A model generated the notes under the pieces. It was not told the origin of the DNA. It saw nothing but the letters and a program-made list of their open reading frames with translations, and made no database searches. From Nematostella vectensis (lineage: Eukaryota > Cnidaria > Anthozoa > Actiniaria > Edwardsiidae): a stretch of DNA of 64,000 nucleotides. Positions 1 through 13,405 of this stretch are shown piece by piece. The position numbers and the translations under genes were made by a program. Every line of letters begins with the position of its first letter. The first letter of the stretch is position 1. The DNA is taken from positions 14,281,647 through 14,345,646 of the forward strand of contig NC_064038.1 in NCBI RefSeq assembly GCF_932526225.1. Reading direction: 5' to 3'.

Positions 1-784
1 AATCAAAAAAGAAAATGGTACTCATTCAATCCTTGCGGATTCGTCCTGACATCACATCTTCGAGAAACGCTGGACGCGCGCGAAAATTTATCCCTTCAAA
101 GCAGAGATTAACAGTCGCCATGTTGTCCTTTGGCTGAGAAATTTCCGGAAAGACAGATCAATAGTTACTCGATCCTCTGCCGAAATACTATCGGCCAAAA
201 ATCTCATTTAGATATCAAATCGATACTCATTCGCTCGATCCCCGTTATACGCTCGAACCATCTCATTTTTCGACTAGATGCGAAATAGAGAACCTCACAA
301 AAACTTTAATAACTTGAAAAGCTTTAGGTTAGACGAGCTGATTTTCAAGACATATACACAGAGAAGCATAACAAAGAAAATGTTCATGAAAGTTTTGTTT
401 GTTTGTCTGATTTGATAGGTTTTTTTTTCGTGTTTTTACAGAGGACGCTCGAGTAGATATCCCACTCGCCAGAAAATTCTGATCGATTGACAATCATACG
501 CTCGAGAGTTTTGTCAGTTTCTGAAAAACAGAGGACTTACGGGGAAAAAAAGAGGTTCTCATGAGAAAGACAATGAAATTTTCTTTTGAATCCTGGATTT
601 TTATTAACATCAGATACAATATTTGTGCTGCTTTGGTGGTCTGATTTCAGCGCTCGCGCCAATCGGCAGTGCATTGTTTACAGAACGCGCCTTTGGTTAC
701 CGTGGAAGTGAAATGCATTCGAAAGTGGGGAAATCTGCCGTCATTTGAAAGCGCCGATTTCGTGCGCCCGCGAGCCCATCGTGT
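1..784. other. AT-rich flank, no gene recognised
   Basis: No coding region, RNA gene or repeat that I can support. A polypyrimidine-AG resembling a splice acceptor occurs on the minus strand near 520, but the sequence after it does not resemble the channel gene to the right, so no exon is called. Confidence 0.5.
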
Positions 785-1505
785 GAAGACAATTCTGAGC
801 GCAGCGCTTGGCGGTGGCCTCAATCTCATTGTTGATACGTGGCCACCAAATGTATTACCGTGCTACTCCCTTCATCTTCACAATACCGATGTGACCCTCA
901 TGTAGTATGTCAAGAACTCGCCGCCGAAGCTTGGGTGGCACCACCACACTGTTACCCCACATGATGATGACACCATCGCTGCAGTCGTGCTGCCGTGGTA
1001 ACTGGAACTGCCTTTCCGAGATCCATGATATACTTAAGAGGCTTGTGATCCGTAATCAACTTGAACTTCCGCCCCTCTAGGTACATCTGAAACTTCCGCA
1101 CGCCCCAGTACAAACTCATAGACACTTTTTCAATTTGAGCATATTTTTTCTCTGTCTTGCTCAATGACGGGATGCGTATGCAATTGATCTTTTACTGCCA
1201 TCTGCTAAAACATGTTACAGGACCGCCCCTAGCCCATAAGATGAACTGTCGCAGACGAGGATCAACGGTAAGGGTAAGTCTGGGTTAAAGTGTGTAAGGA
1301 CACGCTCCTCCGACAGCATGCCCTTGACCTTCCTGAAATTCTGCTCCTGTTGAACACCCCAGACCCACGACACGCCCTTCTGTAGTAGCTGGTGTAAGGG
1401 TTCTAGGTGAGTTGCCAAATCAGGCAAGAATCGTGAGTAGTACTGTACCATTCCTAAGAATGAGCGCACCTGTCCAACATTCTCTGGGTTGGGGAGTTGT
1501 GTCAT
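785..1505 (-). pseudogene. pol: pol: RNase H and integrase zinc domain remnant
   Basis: 1215-1505 encodes the RT connection/RNase H start (LGMVQYYSRFLPDLATHLEPL) and 952-1164 the RNase H region with the DHKPLKYI tract. From about 960 down to 785 the frame encodes an integrase H2C2 zinc-binding domain: two histidines in HEGHIG and a terminal Cys-x2-x-Cys, interrupted by one TAA. The similarity ends abruptly at about 785; the DDE catalytic core and chromodomain region are absent. Confidence 0.75.
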
Positions 1506-1549
1506 AGCTTCAGTCTTGGTCTTGGACTAATGGAGACCATCCGCAGAGA

Positions 1550-2600
1550 TTATGTGACCCAAGTATTCCACTGAATCACACATGAATGTGCACTTCTTTC
1601 TGTTGACCCTAAGGCCAAAGTCCTCCAGCCCAAAACCTTTTCCAGAGTGGAGATATGCTCTCCCGGGCTGGAGCCTGTAATGATTATATCGTCAAGGTAA
1701 CACTGCACGTGTGGTATACCTTGTAGGACCTGGTCCATCGCCCGCTTCCAGATTGCTGGAGCTGAGGGGATGCCATATGCAAGTCGCTGATACTGATAGA
1801 GGCCGCGTGTTGTATTTATCGTCAAATACCGCTTGGCGTCTTCTTCCAGCTCCATCTGAAAATATGCTTGCCTCAAGTCTAGTGTACAGAACTTTTTCCC
1901 CCCACTTGAGCTAGCATATATCTCCTCGATGCGTGGCAGTGGATACTCGTCCACTCGCAATTGGGGATTGACTGTGACCTTTTAAAAAGTCTCCACAGAC
2001 CCGCACCTATGTCCTTCTTGAATGGCGTTACAATTGGGGCCGCCCAGTCACAGTGGTCCACCTTCTTAATTATTCCTTGCGCTTCTAAAGCTTCCAAACC
2101 ACGCTCCACAGCAGGCATCCGGGCCAGCGCAACAGGGCGAGCCTCGAAAAACTTAGAAACAACATCGTCTTTCAACTGGATACTAGCCCTGATGCCCTTA
2201 AGTGTTCAAGGTCTTCCTTGAAAACTGAAGCATTGCTGCTAAGTACATCCTCTAAATTCTTGCTTGCGGATAGATTAAACAAGGGCCAGTTCAGGGTGGT
2301 TGAATGTAGCCGCTCCCTGCCGAACAGGGTGGGTCCATTCCCGGGAATGACATATAAGGGAAGGGAAGTATCTTGGTTTCCGTAGCGCACTTTGACTGTT
2401 ATGGCTCCAAGCGGAACTAAGTTATCTCCTGTGTAGGTATGTAGTTTTAGATCAGTATGTTCCAGGGGCACATGACGCAAACATTCGCGGTATTTGGCCT
2501 CGCTTATAACTGAGACAGCAGCCCCAGTATCCAGTCCATTTGTAACCCAATCCCTTCTACCAATATGTCGACACTGAAGGGTTTCCTAGAAGCCCACTTC
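1550..2600 (-). pseudogene. pol: pol: aspartic protease and reverse transcriptase remnant
   Basis: The protease active-site motif LDTGAAVSVIS is encoded at about 2510-2545, followed by the protease C-terminus (2172-2480). The reverse transcriptase N-terminal part is in the frame 1879-2175 and continues after a frameshift at 1550-1960. The RT shows FCTLDLRQAYFQ and the catalytic YLDDII box, both diagnostic for Ty3/gypsy RT. The pieces are in different frames, so at least three indels separate the functional order PR-RT. No intact product is expected. Confidence 0.85.
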
Positions 2601-2689
2601 ATACAATTCATGCCACCCATCGTCACCCTCTGTTTCCTCTCTCCCACAGTTTTCGTTCATAACCTTGAACCCCTGTATGGGTTGCCTGT

Positions 2690-3472
2690 GGTTTCTCATT
2701 AGGCTTGACCTGCCGGCATGCTCTCTTGATGTGCCCTATTTTGCCATAGGAGAAACACTTGGATTGACTGAAAACGCAGGACCGCGGGTCGTGCTTCCCG
2801 TTACAGCGGTAACATTTCGAAACTGTAGCACTCTGGGGTGGTTTGCTAGGGTTCCCTGTGGTATCTCCATCTCGAAAATTTGCTTTTGGCCATTATTTCC
2901 CTCCAGTTTATTTACCTCGGAATGGAACACTTCCGTCCTAAATGCCAAGACATCTTTATTTGCCTGTTCGACCGCCTGGCACTTTCGCACAGCATTTTCA
3001 AAGTTCAAGTCAACGAGTTTCTCTTTCAGTAGTTCTCTCAACATCTTGTCGTCTCTAATTCCAGACACTAACCTGTCTCGCAATTTTTCGCTTCTTACTT
3101 CATCGGAAAACTTGCAATCTCCAGCCAAGTGCTTCAGCGTAGCCACGTACTCGCTTACGGACTCCTCTGGTTTGCGATAACGGTTTTTGAACTCGTATCG
3201 CGCCACAAGGGCAGACTTCTCTGGCTTCGTGTGTTCTTTTAGTGTTTTCAAAATAACATCATACGTTATCGTGTCGTCCTTCGGTTTCGAAGGCTGTACC
3301 AAATCCTTCAAGAGTTGGAACGTATCGGGATTCAGATTAGCTAAAACAATTGCTTTCTTGGTCTTCTCTTCCGTTGTTCGCAATGAAATAAAAATCCAAC
3401 TGTTCAGTGTACTCCCAGTCGCCGCCCGGGTGAAACTTGTTTACCTTAACCGAATGTCGCCGTGTCTCCCAT
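2690..3472 (-). pseudogene. gag: gag (capsid-nucleocapsid) remnant
   Basis: The likely ATG is at 3472, and a frameshift follows within about 10 codons. The long open part (2736-3383) has the helical, charged character of a Ty3/gypsy capsid C-terminal half, including the tract YEFKNRYRKPEESVSEYVA typical of such gag proteins. After another frameshift, two CCHC zinc knuckles lie at about 2700-2810: the first is canonical, while the second reads CFSY where a Cys-x2-Cys is expected. The protein would form the intracellular particle and bind the RNA genome; this copy cannot be translated intact. Confidence 0.75.
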
Positions 3473-3546
3473 CTCTGACTCAATTTTTAGGGTTTCTCTT
3501 GTTCTATTTCGACCAAATCCTTTCCCTCATCGCTTAAGAACATGTT

Positions 3547-3566
3547 CCAGATGCTCGTCGCCAATT
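3547..3566 (-). other. Primer-binding site and 3' edge of 5' LTR
   Basis: On the minus strand an LTR-like end ...TGACA is followed directly by ATTGGCGACGAGCATCTGG. TTGGCGACGAG just after an LTR is the usual layout of tRNA primer-binding sites in many metazoan Ty3/gypsy elements. The tRNA was not identified. Confidence 0.5.
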
Positions 3567-3959
3567 GTCAAGTCTTGAAGACACAATTCTGAGCGCTAAT
3601 CTAAACACAACACTGAGCTTTTACTTTCAAGAACAGAGCTCGACAAGTTCGGCGCGCTCTCCCGGGCAAGCACGCTATCTCTATGGTAACATCAATCAAT
3701 GAACAATGCATAACATCTCAAAAAGGTTACGAAAGACTCAAATGTCTTTGTTAACGTCGTCGACGACGTACGTTTTCTAGCGAAACCGGTATTCGTTTAT
3801 CTCTGTGCCACTCTTAAACAAGCGAAAGTGAAGATTCATACTTAAATTTAATAGGACAAAATTACCATGCTAGCTGATCTATAATTTAGTAAAGGTTACA
3901 TATAGCTCTCAACTCTTTGTTGTTTTAAAAGAGACATAATTATTGTATATAAAAATGTG

Positions 3960-4121
3960 GAGGTGGTGGTGGTGGTGGTGGTGGTGGGGGGGGGGGGTTG
4001 CAAATTTCGGGGCGTCCTGTCTAGGGGGGGTTACGATTTTTGGGCTTAGATTTGAGGGGAGGAGGCAAAATTTTTGAGCCCAGAGTTTTGCAAAATCGCC
4101 CTCCCCCCCCCCCCCCCCCCC
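3960..4121. repeat. (GGT)n, G-tract and C-tract
   Basis: A short GGT microsatellite runs into a G tract near 3987-3998. A run of 19 C lies at about 4103-4121. The two homopolymers of opposite strand sense sit about 110 bp apart. Confidence 0.9.
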
Positions 4122-4237
4122 AGTAACTAATGACCGCTCCCTAACTATGTCTCGCTTGAATCTTTCTTGGCATCTGTTTTACACCGAAGGGGCATAGTAA
4201 GAGCATGTGATGTAGCAAGTGCTTATTTAGTACTTAC

Positions 4238-7200
4238 CATTTTTGAATATCTCATGTTGTAGCCGAAAAACAAGTTCTTGTCAGACATTTCGTTACTGTT
4301 TTCGCAGCTCCTATTCTTGAATGGGTCGATACGCCTTGTCTGTAACTGAAAAGGCGGGCCCATTTTGTTAAAAAAAGAAAATAAATAAAAAAGGGGTTAA
4401 AATTTCCACTCGACGCGGTGCCCCATGCGTAACACCACCCTTAGAATAAATGAACTAATTCAATCAAAAAAATTGTAGAATAATTAAAGTTCACAATGAA
4501 GCGAAGAATAGTTTAAAATAGAGAATTATATGCGAAAAAAGGAAATATCGTTTTGTTGTAGGTTTTAAAACAGCGCGCGCTTGTGAGAATGTCGCCATTT
4601 ATGATTGCGAATGCAGCGCGCGCTCAATGCAAAAAAAACAATTCATAGACTACAAAATATCCGCTAAATTTTGCAGATTTGTTTCCTGAAGTTAAATAAT
4701 CATTACCAGGTTAAGATATAAAGATGACGGTAAAACTTGTAACCACACAACGATCTTTAGCCTTTAGCGTGCGGATATATTTTCTCATGTAATTTGTGTG
4801 ACATCTCGATCTACGTCACAAATGACTGGCCCCGGGCCCTTCAGTTCACGGCCTCTTTTCCGAAGGTTGAACAAAATACCTCAATACTATAGATTTGAGT
4901 TATTCGCGCGTTTTATAGGGTCCATACGAACCACATACCTTTTGGAAGATGAAAAAATAAAAATAAATATAAAAAAGACCAAATCTATCAACTCTAAAAG
5001 GTTATATGGACTTTAAGTGATATGCACGTACTTGAGTCCACACGTTCAATGTGGTGAAAAAACGGTCGAGGGAAATGGTTTTAAGGGTGTATAGGAGCGC
5101 ATTATTAAAGGTTAACACATTATCGCCTTGCAATATAGATTTACAGATAAAAGGTATTGGCCCGGTTGTAGCTTCTTTATAAGTGACATTTGACATAAAC
5201 AAGGTCCCCTTTTCTAGTGATCGAGGGTGACTTCTAGTTTATTTACCTTGGTCATTTGTGTACCTGTAGTCCGACAGGACATGATTTCTAATACCCTGTA
5301 CTTTGAGCTTCACTAACCTTTGTCATTTGTATTTCCGTAGATTGACCGGGCATGATTCTAATGCCCTGTTGTCCGGGGAAGGGTAAGACCCCTTGGTCAC
5401 TGATGGACACCTTTATCCCAGCAACCTCAGTAATTCCTTCCAAATACTCGTTTTGTTCGATGTTCAGTTGCAAAGTCAACCCTAAATGAAAGACTTTCAT
5501 CAGTTGCATAGTCAGGCTTTAATAAAATACTTTCAGTTGTAGGGTCATCCCTAAATAAAAGACTTTCAGTTACACGAGTAAGCCCTGAATAAAAAAACTT
5601 TCAGTTTCAGGAGTAAGCCCTAAATAAAAGACTTTCAGTCACAGGAGTAAGCCCTGAATAAAAAACTTTCAGTTACAGGAGTAAGCCCTAAATAAAAGAC
5701 TTCCAATTACAGTAGTATGCCCTAAATAAAAGACTTTCAGTTACAGGAGTAAGCCCTAAATAAAAGACTTTCAGTTACAGGAGTAAGCCCTAAATAAAGA
5801 CTTTCACTTACAGGAGTAAGCCCTAAATGAAATACTTTCAGTTACAGGAGTAAGCCCTAAATGAAAGACTTTCAGTTACAGTAGTAAGCCCTAAATAAAA
5901 GACTTTCATTTACAGGAGTAAGCCCTAAATAAAAAACTTTCAGTTACAAAGTAAGCCCTAAATGAAAGACTTTCAGTTACAGAGTAAGCCCTAAATGAAA
6001 AACTTTCAGTTACAGAGTAAGCCCTAAATGAAAGACTTTCAGTTACAGAGTAAGCCCTAAATGAAAAACTTTCAGTTGCAGAGTAAGCCCTAAAAAAGAC
6101 TTTCAGTTACAGAGTAAGTACTAAATAAAAAAAGCTTTAGTTGCGGAGTCAGCCCTAGATGAAGGACTTTCAGTTGCATTCAACCAAATGTGAAAAGGAT
6201 TGTATTTGACTAAATCAAGAAATGACCCACATTTTGGTTCCCAAAAAGATAGGAATAGACCTAATTTTTAACAAATCCATTTACCAGATATTTTTACCTA
6301 CTCTCAATATCTCACCATTCGACTCTCCTGGTATGGATGACGAATACGGATCAACCTTTTCGCCATTGTGTGTTTGAGCAGAGTTAAACATGTAACAGTT
6401 TCCAAAATTATCGTTCCAGATTTGTGTCCAAGATGTAGGTATAGTTGGGTCGTTGGAATTTCTATAATTCAATAATAATCCAATATTATCAATAAGAGAA
6501 CTGGTACGAAAATGTTTCATTCGTACTAAACAAATAAATCTTACTCCTCCCCCCCCCCCCCTCGCCCCTTCACCTTCCATAGGTGGATTAAGGATTTTTG
6601 AAACGGGAAAACAGATAGTTTCAGCTGCTCCTGAAAAGGTTTTCCACCCAAAGCACATTTGCAGTATAAAGAATGTCATAAGATATAATTATTTATCACA
6701 TCCCGAGTCCACCAATTGCACCGATACCTGCAATTTACACCATTGAAATTACACGAGAGAAGTATGTCCTCAAGTTGATGTGCAGCGGACACGAGTTCCC
6801 TGTAGTTATCGTGAGTCGTCACGGCGTGTAAAATTTCAATCTTTTTCGTTTCTTCGAAGGAAAGATCTTGGGGATCAACAAACGCATTTCTTGAATTGCT
6901 GGACTTTCTTGAACTTGTTTCTAATAATAAAATATAATAGGTATTAGATTTAACAAGTAAGTAGATATGGGTTATATAAGTTCCTGTACTTGCAAAATGG
7001 GGAACGGGATTTGTTAATATTTGAGGCCGGGAAGCGAAGTCTGTTCTATCGCATCATAACATCAAGCTCACTTTTTGTAATGTTGATGATTTCGTCGAAT
7101 TTTGTCCGTAGTTTGGGAGGCAACCGGCTCGCTCGCAGTACGTTCATGTTGCATATGGTCACTACCGGAAAATCGAGTTTCTGTGACAGAATAGAATTAT

Positions 7201-8221
7201 CATTAGTACCTCGGTGTATTAGTGCTTATTACATAAGGAATAGATGGCCGAGAGTATCTACGTACCCACCTGATGCGCCTTACATGCGACCATGACAACC
7301 AATCATAGTAGAGATACGAGGAAATTTAAAGCCGCATTGTCACCAGTTTACTTCCGGTCAATAAGGTAACAATCCCCGATGATTTTTAACTTTTAATTTA
7401 ACTTAAATTTTAAAAGCAGCGTGTCTATCAGAATTTTTTTCAGGTTGTGACAGATAATTTAGAGCGGATGGCCAGTTAAATAGTGCGGATTCTTTTGTCT
7501 CTTGTCGGTTGAGGTTTCCTTTCGGCCCTCCGGAACTGGTGACAACGACGACGGCAACACGAACCGCAACGGCAGCAAACAATGGAAAACTCAAAGAGCC
7601 AGACCTGAAATGCACTCTGAAATGGATTTTGCCTGATATACTTCAGCCGTTTTTTTTTAATGTGACAACTTTAAGTTTCACGGTTTAGTGAGGGCGGGGT
7701 CGTGTGCGCTGAAAACTATATTATCCTTCTTCGCTATGTTAAAGAAAAAATGGGCACAAGGCATTAAATATTTTTTTTTCGAAACTCGTTCTCCCTGCAG
7801 TCGCCGTTGTAATTGCTTAAATTCCCTACTTGACATACAGTTTACAACCATGAGCGTGGGTTGGTAAATCCACGCAAACAATCCCCCCCCCCCTGGATCA
7901 GCCACTGCTGAGAATTTATTTCTTGAATTTAGAGAATAGGGGGAACGTTTACGGTACCTGGGCATGTTTCAGCTGTGTTCTTGTCTTGATTGGTTTGCTG
8001 TTGTATTGATTGACAAGGCCCACCAATTGCCACGCAAACACGCAGTAAGCCGCAAGACAAAACATCACCCAGTAGATTCGCCATTTTGAGCCAGCGGTCG
8101 CGCCTAGTTGCCCAAAGCCATGCGCAGTAGTCTCTTGAAGGAACTGATTAATTTGTTCCAAAGCCGTCTCCGTAGGGTCTGTGTTACGCAGCATTTCTTT
8201 ATTGCATGGCAGTTTCAACAT
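4238..8221 (-). CDS. DEG/ENaC/ASIC-type sodium channel, six exons (3' end missing)
   Basis: Trimeric amiloride-type cation channel of the plasma membrane. Exons on the minus strand: 7958-8221, 7072-7180, 6728-6920, 6316-6461, 5318-5481 and 4238-4345. All have AG acceptors and GT donors and their phases agree (0, 1, 0, 1, 0, 0). Exon 1 starts with ATG and holds the N-terminal His-Gly motif (ETTAHGFGQLG) and TM1. Exon 2 gives DFPVVTICNMN, the hallmark after TM1. Exon 3 ends in HQLEDILLSCNFNGVNC. Exon 4 has IWNDNFGNCYMFNS. Exon 5 has LTLQLNIEQNEYLEGITEVAG. Exon 6 carries a conserved-type Cys. The Cys-rich thumb, the GxS filter and TM2 are not found below 4238, where the gypsy element lies. It could be a broken gene, or the last exons may lie beyond the window edge. 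Confidence 0.8.
5244..5303 (-). repeat. Degenerate partial copy of the end of channel exon 5
   Basis: The sequence resembles the end of exon 5 and its donor (compare ACAAATGAC..AAG before GT in both), suggesting a local duplication in the intron. It is not needed for the reading frame. Confidence 0.5.
5483..6170. repeat. 34-bp tandem array derived from a splice acceptor
   Basis: About 20 copies of a 34-bp unit fill most of the intron between channel exons 4 and 5. On the gene strand each unit reads TTTATTTAG then GGCTTACTCCTGTAACTGAA. This aligns without gaps to the true acceptor plus the first 19 nt of exon 5 (TTCATTTAG then GGTTGACTTTGCAACTGAA). The array is therefore an amplified intron-exon junction. 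Confidence 0.85.
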
Positions 8222-8456
8222 ACATCAGCTAGGTTATTTATGGCCATCTATGGGGAAAGATGTACAATGATTTAACATTTCTTGCGCGCAGAATTCCTTG
8301 CGCACGGGAAGAATGTCGTATGCAAAATCTTTAGAAATATACAGTCTGGAACTAATTATTAAATAAAGACTTGGTATTTTCGAATTTAATTTTCGGTACC
8401 TTCACCCTTGCCATATGGTTGGGTTTTGATATTCAGCATGGAAGAGTGCAGGTAGT

Positions 8457-8560
8457 GAATTGGTTTAATTGCTCATTATAAATACAAGGGATGCATACGA
8501 GCTTCAACGGGATGTATCTATATACATCCTCGCATTTATAATGAGCAATTCAATTCAATT
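8457..8560. repeat. Short inverted repeat (hairpin)
   Basis: TTGCTCATTATAAAT on the left pairs with ATTTATAATGAGCAA on the right around a core of about 55 bp, and the core also contains smaller inverted repeats. It could be a small MITE. No target duplication was identified. Confidence 0.6.
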
Positions 8561-9159
8561 CATCAGCCCCGCTCTCCCCTGCTAAATATCAACCCTCCCC
8601 CTCCCCCCGGGGCTCTTAGCTACTTGCCTATTAATGAGGTTTGTACGTGAAATAAAGCCCTACAGAAAACAATGGAAACTGTTGATACAATGACATCCAG
8701 TGAGCCTAAATTAAGTTTGTAGCGAGGTTCCTGTAATGAATAAACGAATTTTAAATACAAGGAAACATTATTATTTGCCAAACTTTGTTCCATTTTCCAT
8801 TCTCTTATCGTCAAACTTTTTTGAAATAGGTGTACATACTCAGAATTTAATAATAAGCTTACATAACATTTTATTAAACTTGGCTATTCGACCGACAGTT
8901 CAGTTGAAGACAGACAGAAACTTACATTGAAATGAATCTGTCTCGCTTATGTCACGCACGAGACTGTGATGTTAGATAGCGTTTTACAGCTTTATATCTC
9001 GCTCGGTTTTCCCTTTGTATTCTTGTTTTTAAGACTCTACATACGAGCTGCGCTCGTTCGTTTGTTTTACACAACTCGTGGATAAAAATCGTACGCGCTC
9101 ACCAACCGTGAAATAACCTATAATAATTATCAAAGTGACACTGGATTTTATCTCCTACA

Positions 9160-9725
9160 ACTGTCGGGATAGGTCTTCAATGGACTAAATACCCTAAAGT
9201 TTCCAATTTATTCAAATAAGCCAATAATTTCTAAACCAAGTGAGTTCAAAGTATCCTATATTTGTCGAGAAAGGGCAAACGATTCTAAATTAATTGAGCT
9301 ATGCTGTCGGAATTGAATGTTTTTCCTTGCTTATATACACTATAAAATCGTTATCAGATTGACATTTCCTATTTTTAATAAGAAAGGGCAAGCGAATCAA
9401 AATCGAGTTTCGGTGTATGTATGGGATATGTTTAATGAATTGTATCACTTTTCTTTTTATTTGAATCTGAATTCAGATTCGCTTACCCTTTCTCGACAAA
9501 TATAAAATACTTTGAACTCACTAGGGAGACAGTTTGCCGTGATATTTTCGTAAATTGAGAGCTGTAGACACGTAGAAAAATATAACTTAAAAGTGTTATT
9601 AAAATTACCATTCTCGACAAATATAGAATACATTGAAATCACTAGTAAGACAGTTTACTGGGTTATTTGAATAAATTTAAAACTGTCGGGCATTTAGTCC
9701 ATCCAAGACATGTCCCGATTGTCGG
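9160..9725. repeat. Palindromic (foldback) element, about 0.56 kb
   Basis: The outer arms match in inverted orientation (CTGTCGGGATAGGTCTTC and TGGACTAAAT at left against their complements near 9670-9715). Inner arms also match: TATTTGTCGAGAAAGGG near 9260 against CCCTTTCTCGACAAATA near 9485. A third related block lies near 9612. No coding capacity. A non-autonomous foldback or MITE is the likely identity. Confidence 0.6.
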
Positions 9726-9980
9726 GCATATAGCCACTGCGTTAAAAAAAGGGGGGAAAAGGCAAGATAAGGTTAGGAGACAAAACTAAAGTAAAATTAG
9801 AATTTCTTGTTGGCATAACTTCATTCAACAATCCCCACGGGGATGCTCAAGCGCTTAAATTGCTCCAGCGTAATGTATTCAAGGTCACTGCTTACTTGAC
9901 TTCGCACACTTCTTGTAACCGAGTTAAATTTTCCTTGTTCTCTGATGATTGTATTTCTGCCCGTCAGTATACACACTGTT

Positions 9981-10123
9981 ACCCTGGGTACCAGAGTCTC
10001 GAGCTTCGTTCGTTTACCATGCGCTGACTACTGACTGACTATGAGGAGCGCAGCGACCGCTCCTCGTAGTCTGTAAAGGACGCAAAGTAAACAAACGAAA
10101 CTCGAGACTCCGATAGGGTAACG
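9981..10123. repeat. MITE-like element with about 35-bp imperfect terminal inverted repeats
   Basis: The left end (TTACCCTGGGTACCAGAGTC) and the complement of the right end (TTACCCTATCGGAGTC) match, as do the following CTCGAG and CGTTyGTTTAC tracts. Flanks read CACACTG and CGCACTG, a possible 7-bp target duplication with one mismatch. Confidence 0.55.
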
Positions 10124-11060
10124 CACTGTATGTATTAGAAGCTCATGTATAAGAAATAAATGACGCCGGCACACGTGCCAAACCCCTCAACGCTTGTTGT
10201 TGTTTTTATTTATCAACTAGAAATATTTTCTATTCGCCTGAGCGTAGTGAAAGAGAAAAGAATAAATATGTTATGTTTTTGTTTTTAATACTTCTTTATC
10301 ACACTAAAACTTCACACCATATAGAAAAACACAAACATTTTATCGCTTTAGTGTGAACAAATCTCACTAAGTTTTGAAACACCGGCGAGGCAAAGTATTG
10401 AAGTTTTGATACTTGCAAACTGACTCGACCTATCTACACTTTATCCTCTCAAGGCACGGATTGCTTCACTAACCTGCGAGAGTTAGATCTCGGATTCTTT
10501 ACACCTGCGTGACTTGTAGTAAATTTCGTTGATTTTTCGGTCTTAAGAAGGGACTTTCATGGCGACGGTGATCTCTAAGAGCACACTTGAGAAAATGGAT
10601 GGAGATGGCATTTATTACCTCTACTCTCCTCTTTTGAAATGATTTCCTTTAAATACAAAGCGAGGGGCCTTCTGTTTTTTTGATGAATAATTTAGTTACG
10701 AGGTAATTGAAATCTGTAACCAAGACAACGGCACAGTTATGTAAAGGGTAAATGTAATTGTTATGACACTTATCTTATTATTCTAAAGATTAGGAAAATA
10801 GCGAAAATGAGAACGCTGTTCGTAATTTTATTACGTATTTTAATTTTATTGGTATCGAAAAGATTCAGCAAAGATCATCCAGAAAACAAGCACTGGTCAA
10901 AAAGCGCCGGAAATGCGGGAAAATGTATCTTCGCAAAGGATATTACGGGAAAATATTGAGGTTTGCATGCAGAAGAAAATGTTTACAGCATTCTATATAC
11001 CATAGGAATTAATTATTTACTATTATATAATTATCATGTTTTTGTTGGCCTTTGTGCAGC
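10124..11060. other. AT-rich intergenic DNA
   Basis: No gene, RNA or repeat that I can support. Confidence 0.4.
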
Positions 11061-11065
11061 CGGAA

Positions 11066-12700
<1,635 letters not shown>

Positions 12701-13039
12701 AAAAATAATAGAATAGTTTCTATTACAGCGAAAGTAATTGTAAAATAAATTGTAGCGCAGAAATATTATAAGAAATAATATTATAAGACTAAAGAAAACA
12801 AAGAAAACTAACTTTTCTGTGTTAAGAATAGAACGGAAGTGACGTAGCACTTATGCATATTCGGTAAGTTAATTATGCGACCAAATTTAGAACGAACGAA
12901 CGCTTTGACACAAGCCGATGCGTTACCATGAAATAGACAAGTTCACGTGAATGATGCGAATTTGCACGGAAAATATGTGTATTGATGGAGTAACATGAAA
13001 GACAAAGGGCTCTAACAGCGATGGCAAAAGGTTAGAGTG

Positions 13040-13405
13040 TTAAATGAGGTCGCACGTGTTATAGGAACGGAGATAATTGCTTGTTTAAACTCGAGTGACC
13101 TCGTGCCTGACCCGATGAGTAAATTGTAAGTGAAGAAATTCACAAAGCAGAAACTAGCTTGGAGTTGTGTATAAGAACAAAATCATTCTCCAGAAAAGAA
13201 TGTAAAACAGATCTCCCCCATTCATAATGAGGTCGTACGTGTTATAGGAACGGAGATAATTGCTTGTTAAAACTCGAGTGACCTCGTGCCTGATTAGATG
13301 AATAAATTGTTAGTGAAGCAATTAACAAAGCGGAAACTAGCTTGAAGTTGTGTATCGGAACAAAATCATTCTACAGAAAAGAATGTAAAACAAATCTCAA
13401 ATGAT
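13040..13405. repeat. Tandem duplication, about 180-bp unit
   Basis: The tract starting GAGGTCGCACGTGTTATAGG (13046) recurs as GAGGTCGTACGTGTTATAGG (13229), and the similarity continues through to ACAAATCTC near 13397. No coding content. Confidence 0.8.

Larger units (their letters stand above)
785..3800 (-). mobile_element. Decayed Ty3/gypsy LTR retrotransposon, minus strand
   Basis: Reading leftwards, the order is LTR end and primer-binding site (3547-3566), gag, zinc knuckles, aspartic protease, reverse transcriptase, RNase H and the zinc-binding start of integrase. This order is that of Ty3/gypsy elements. The reading frame is broken many times, the second zinc knuckle has lost a cysteine, and integrase stops after its HHCC domain, so the rest of pol is missing. 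The right edge is approximate because the start of the LTR was not located. The element lies just beyond the last exon found of the channel gene at 4.2-8.2 kb. Confidence 0.85.
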
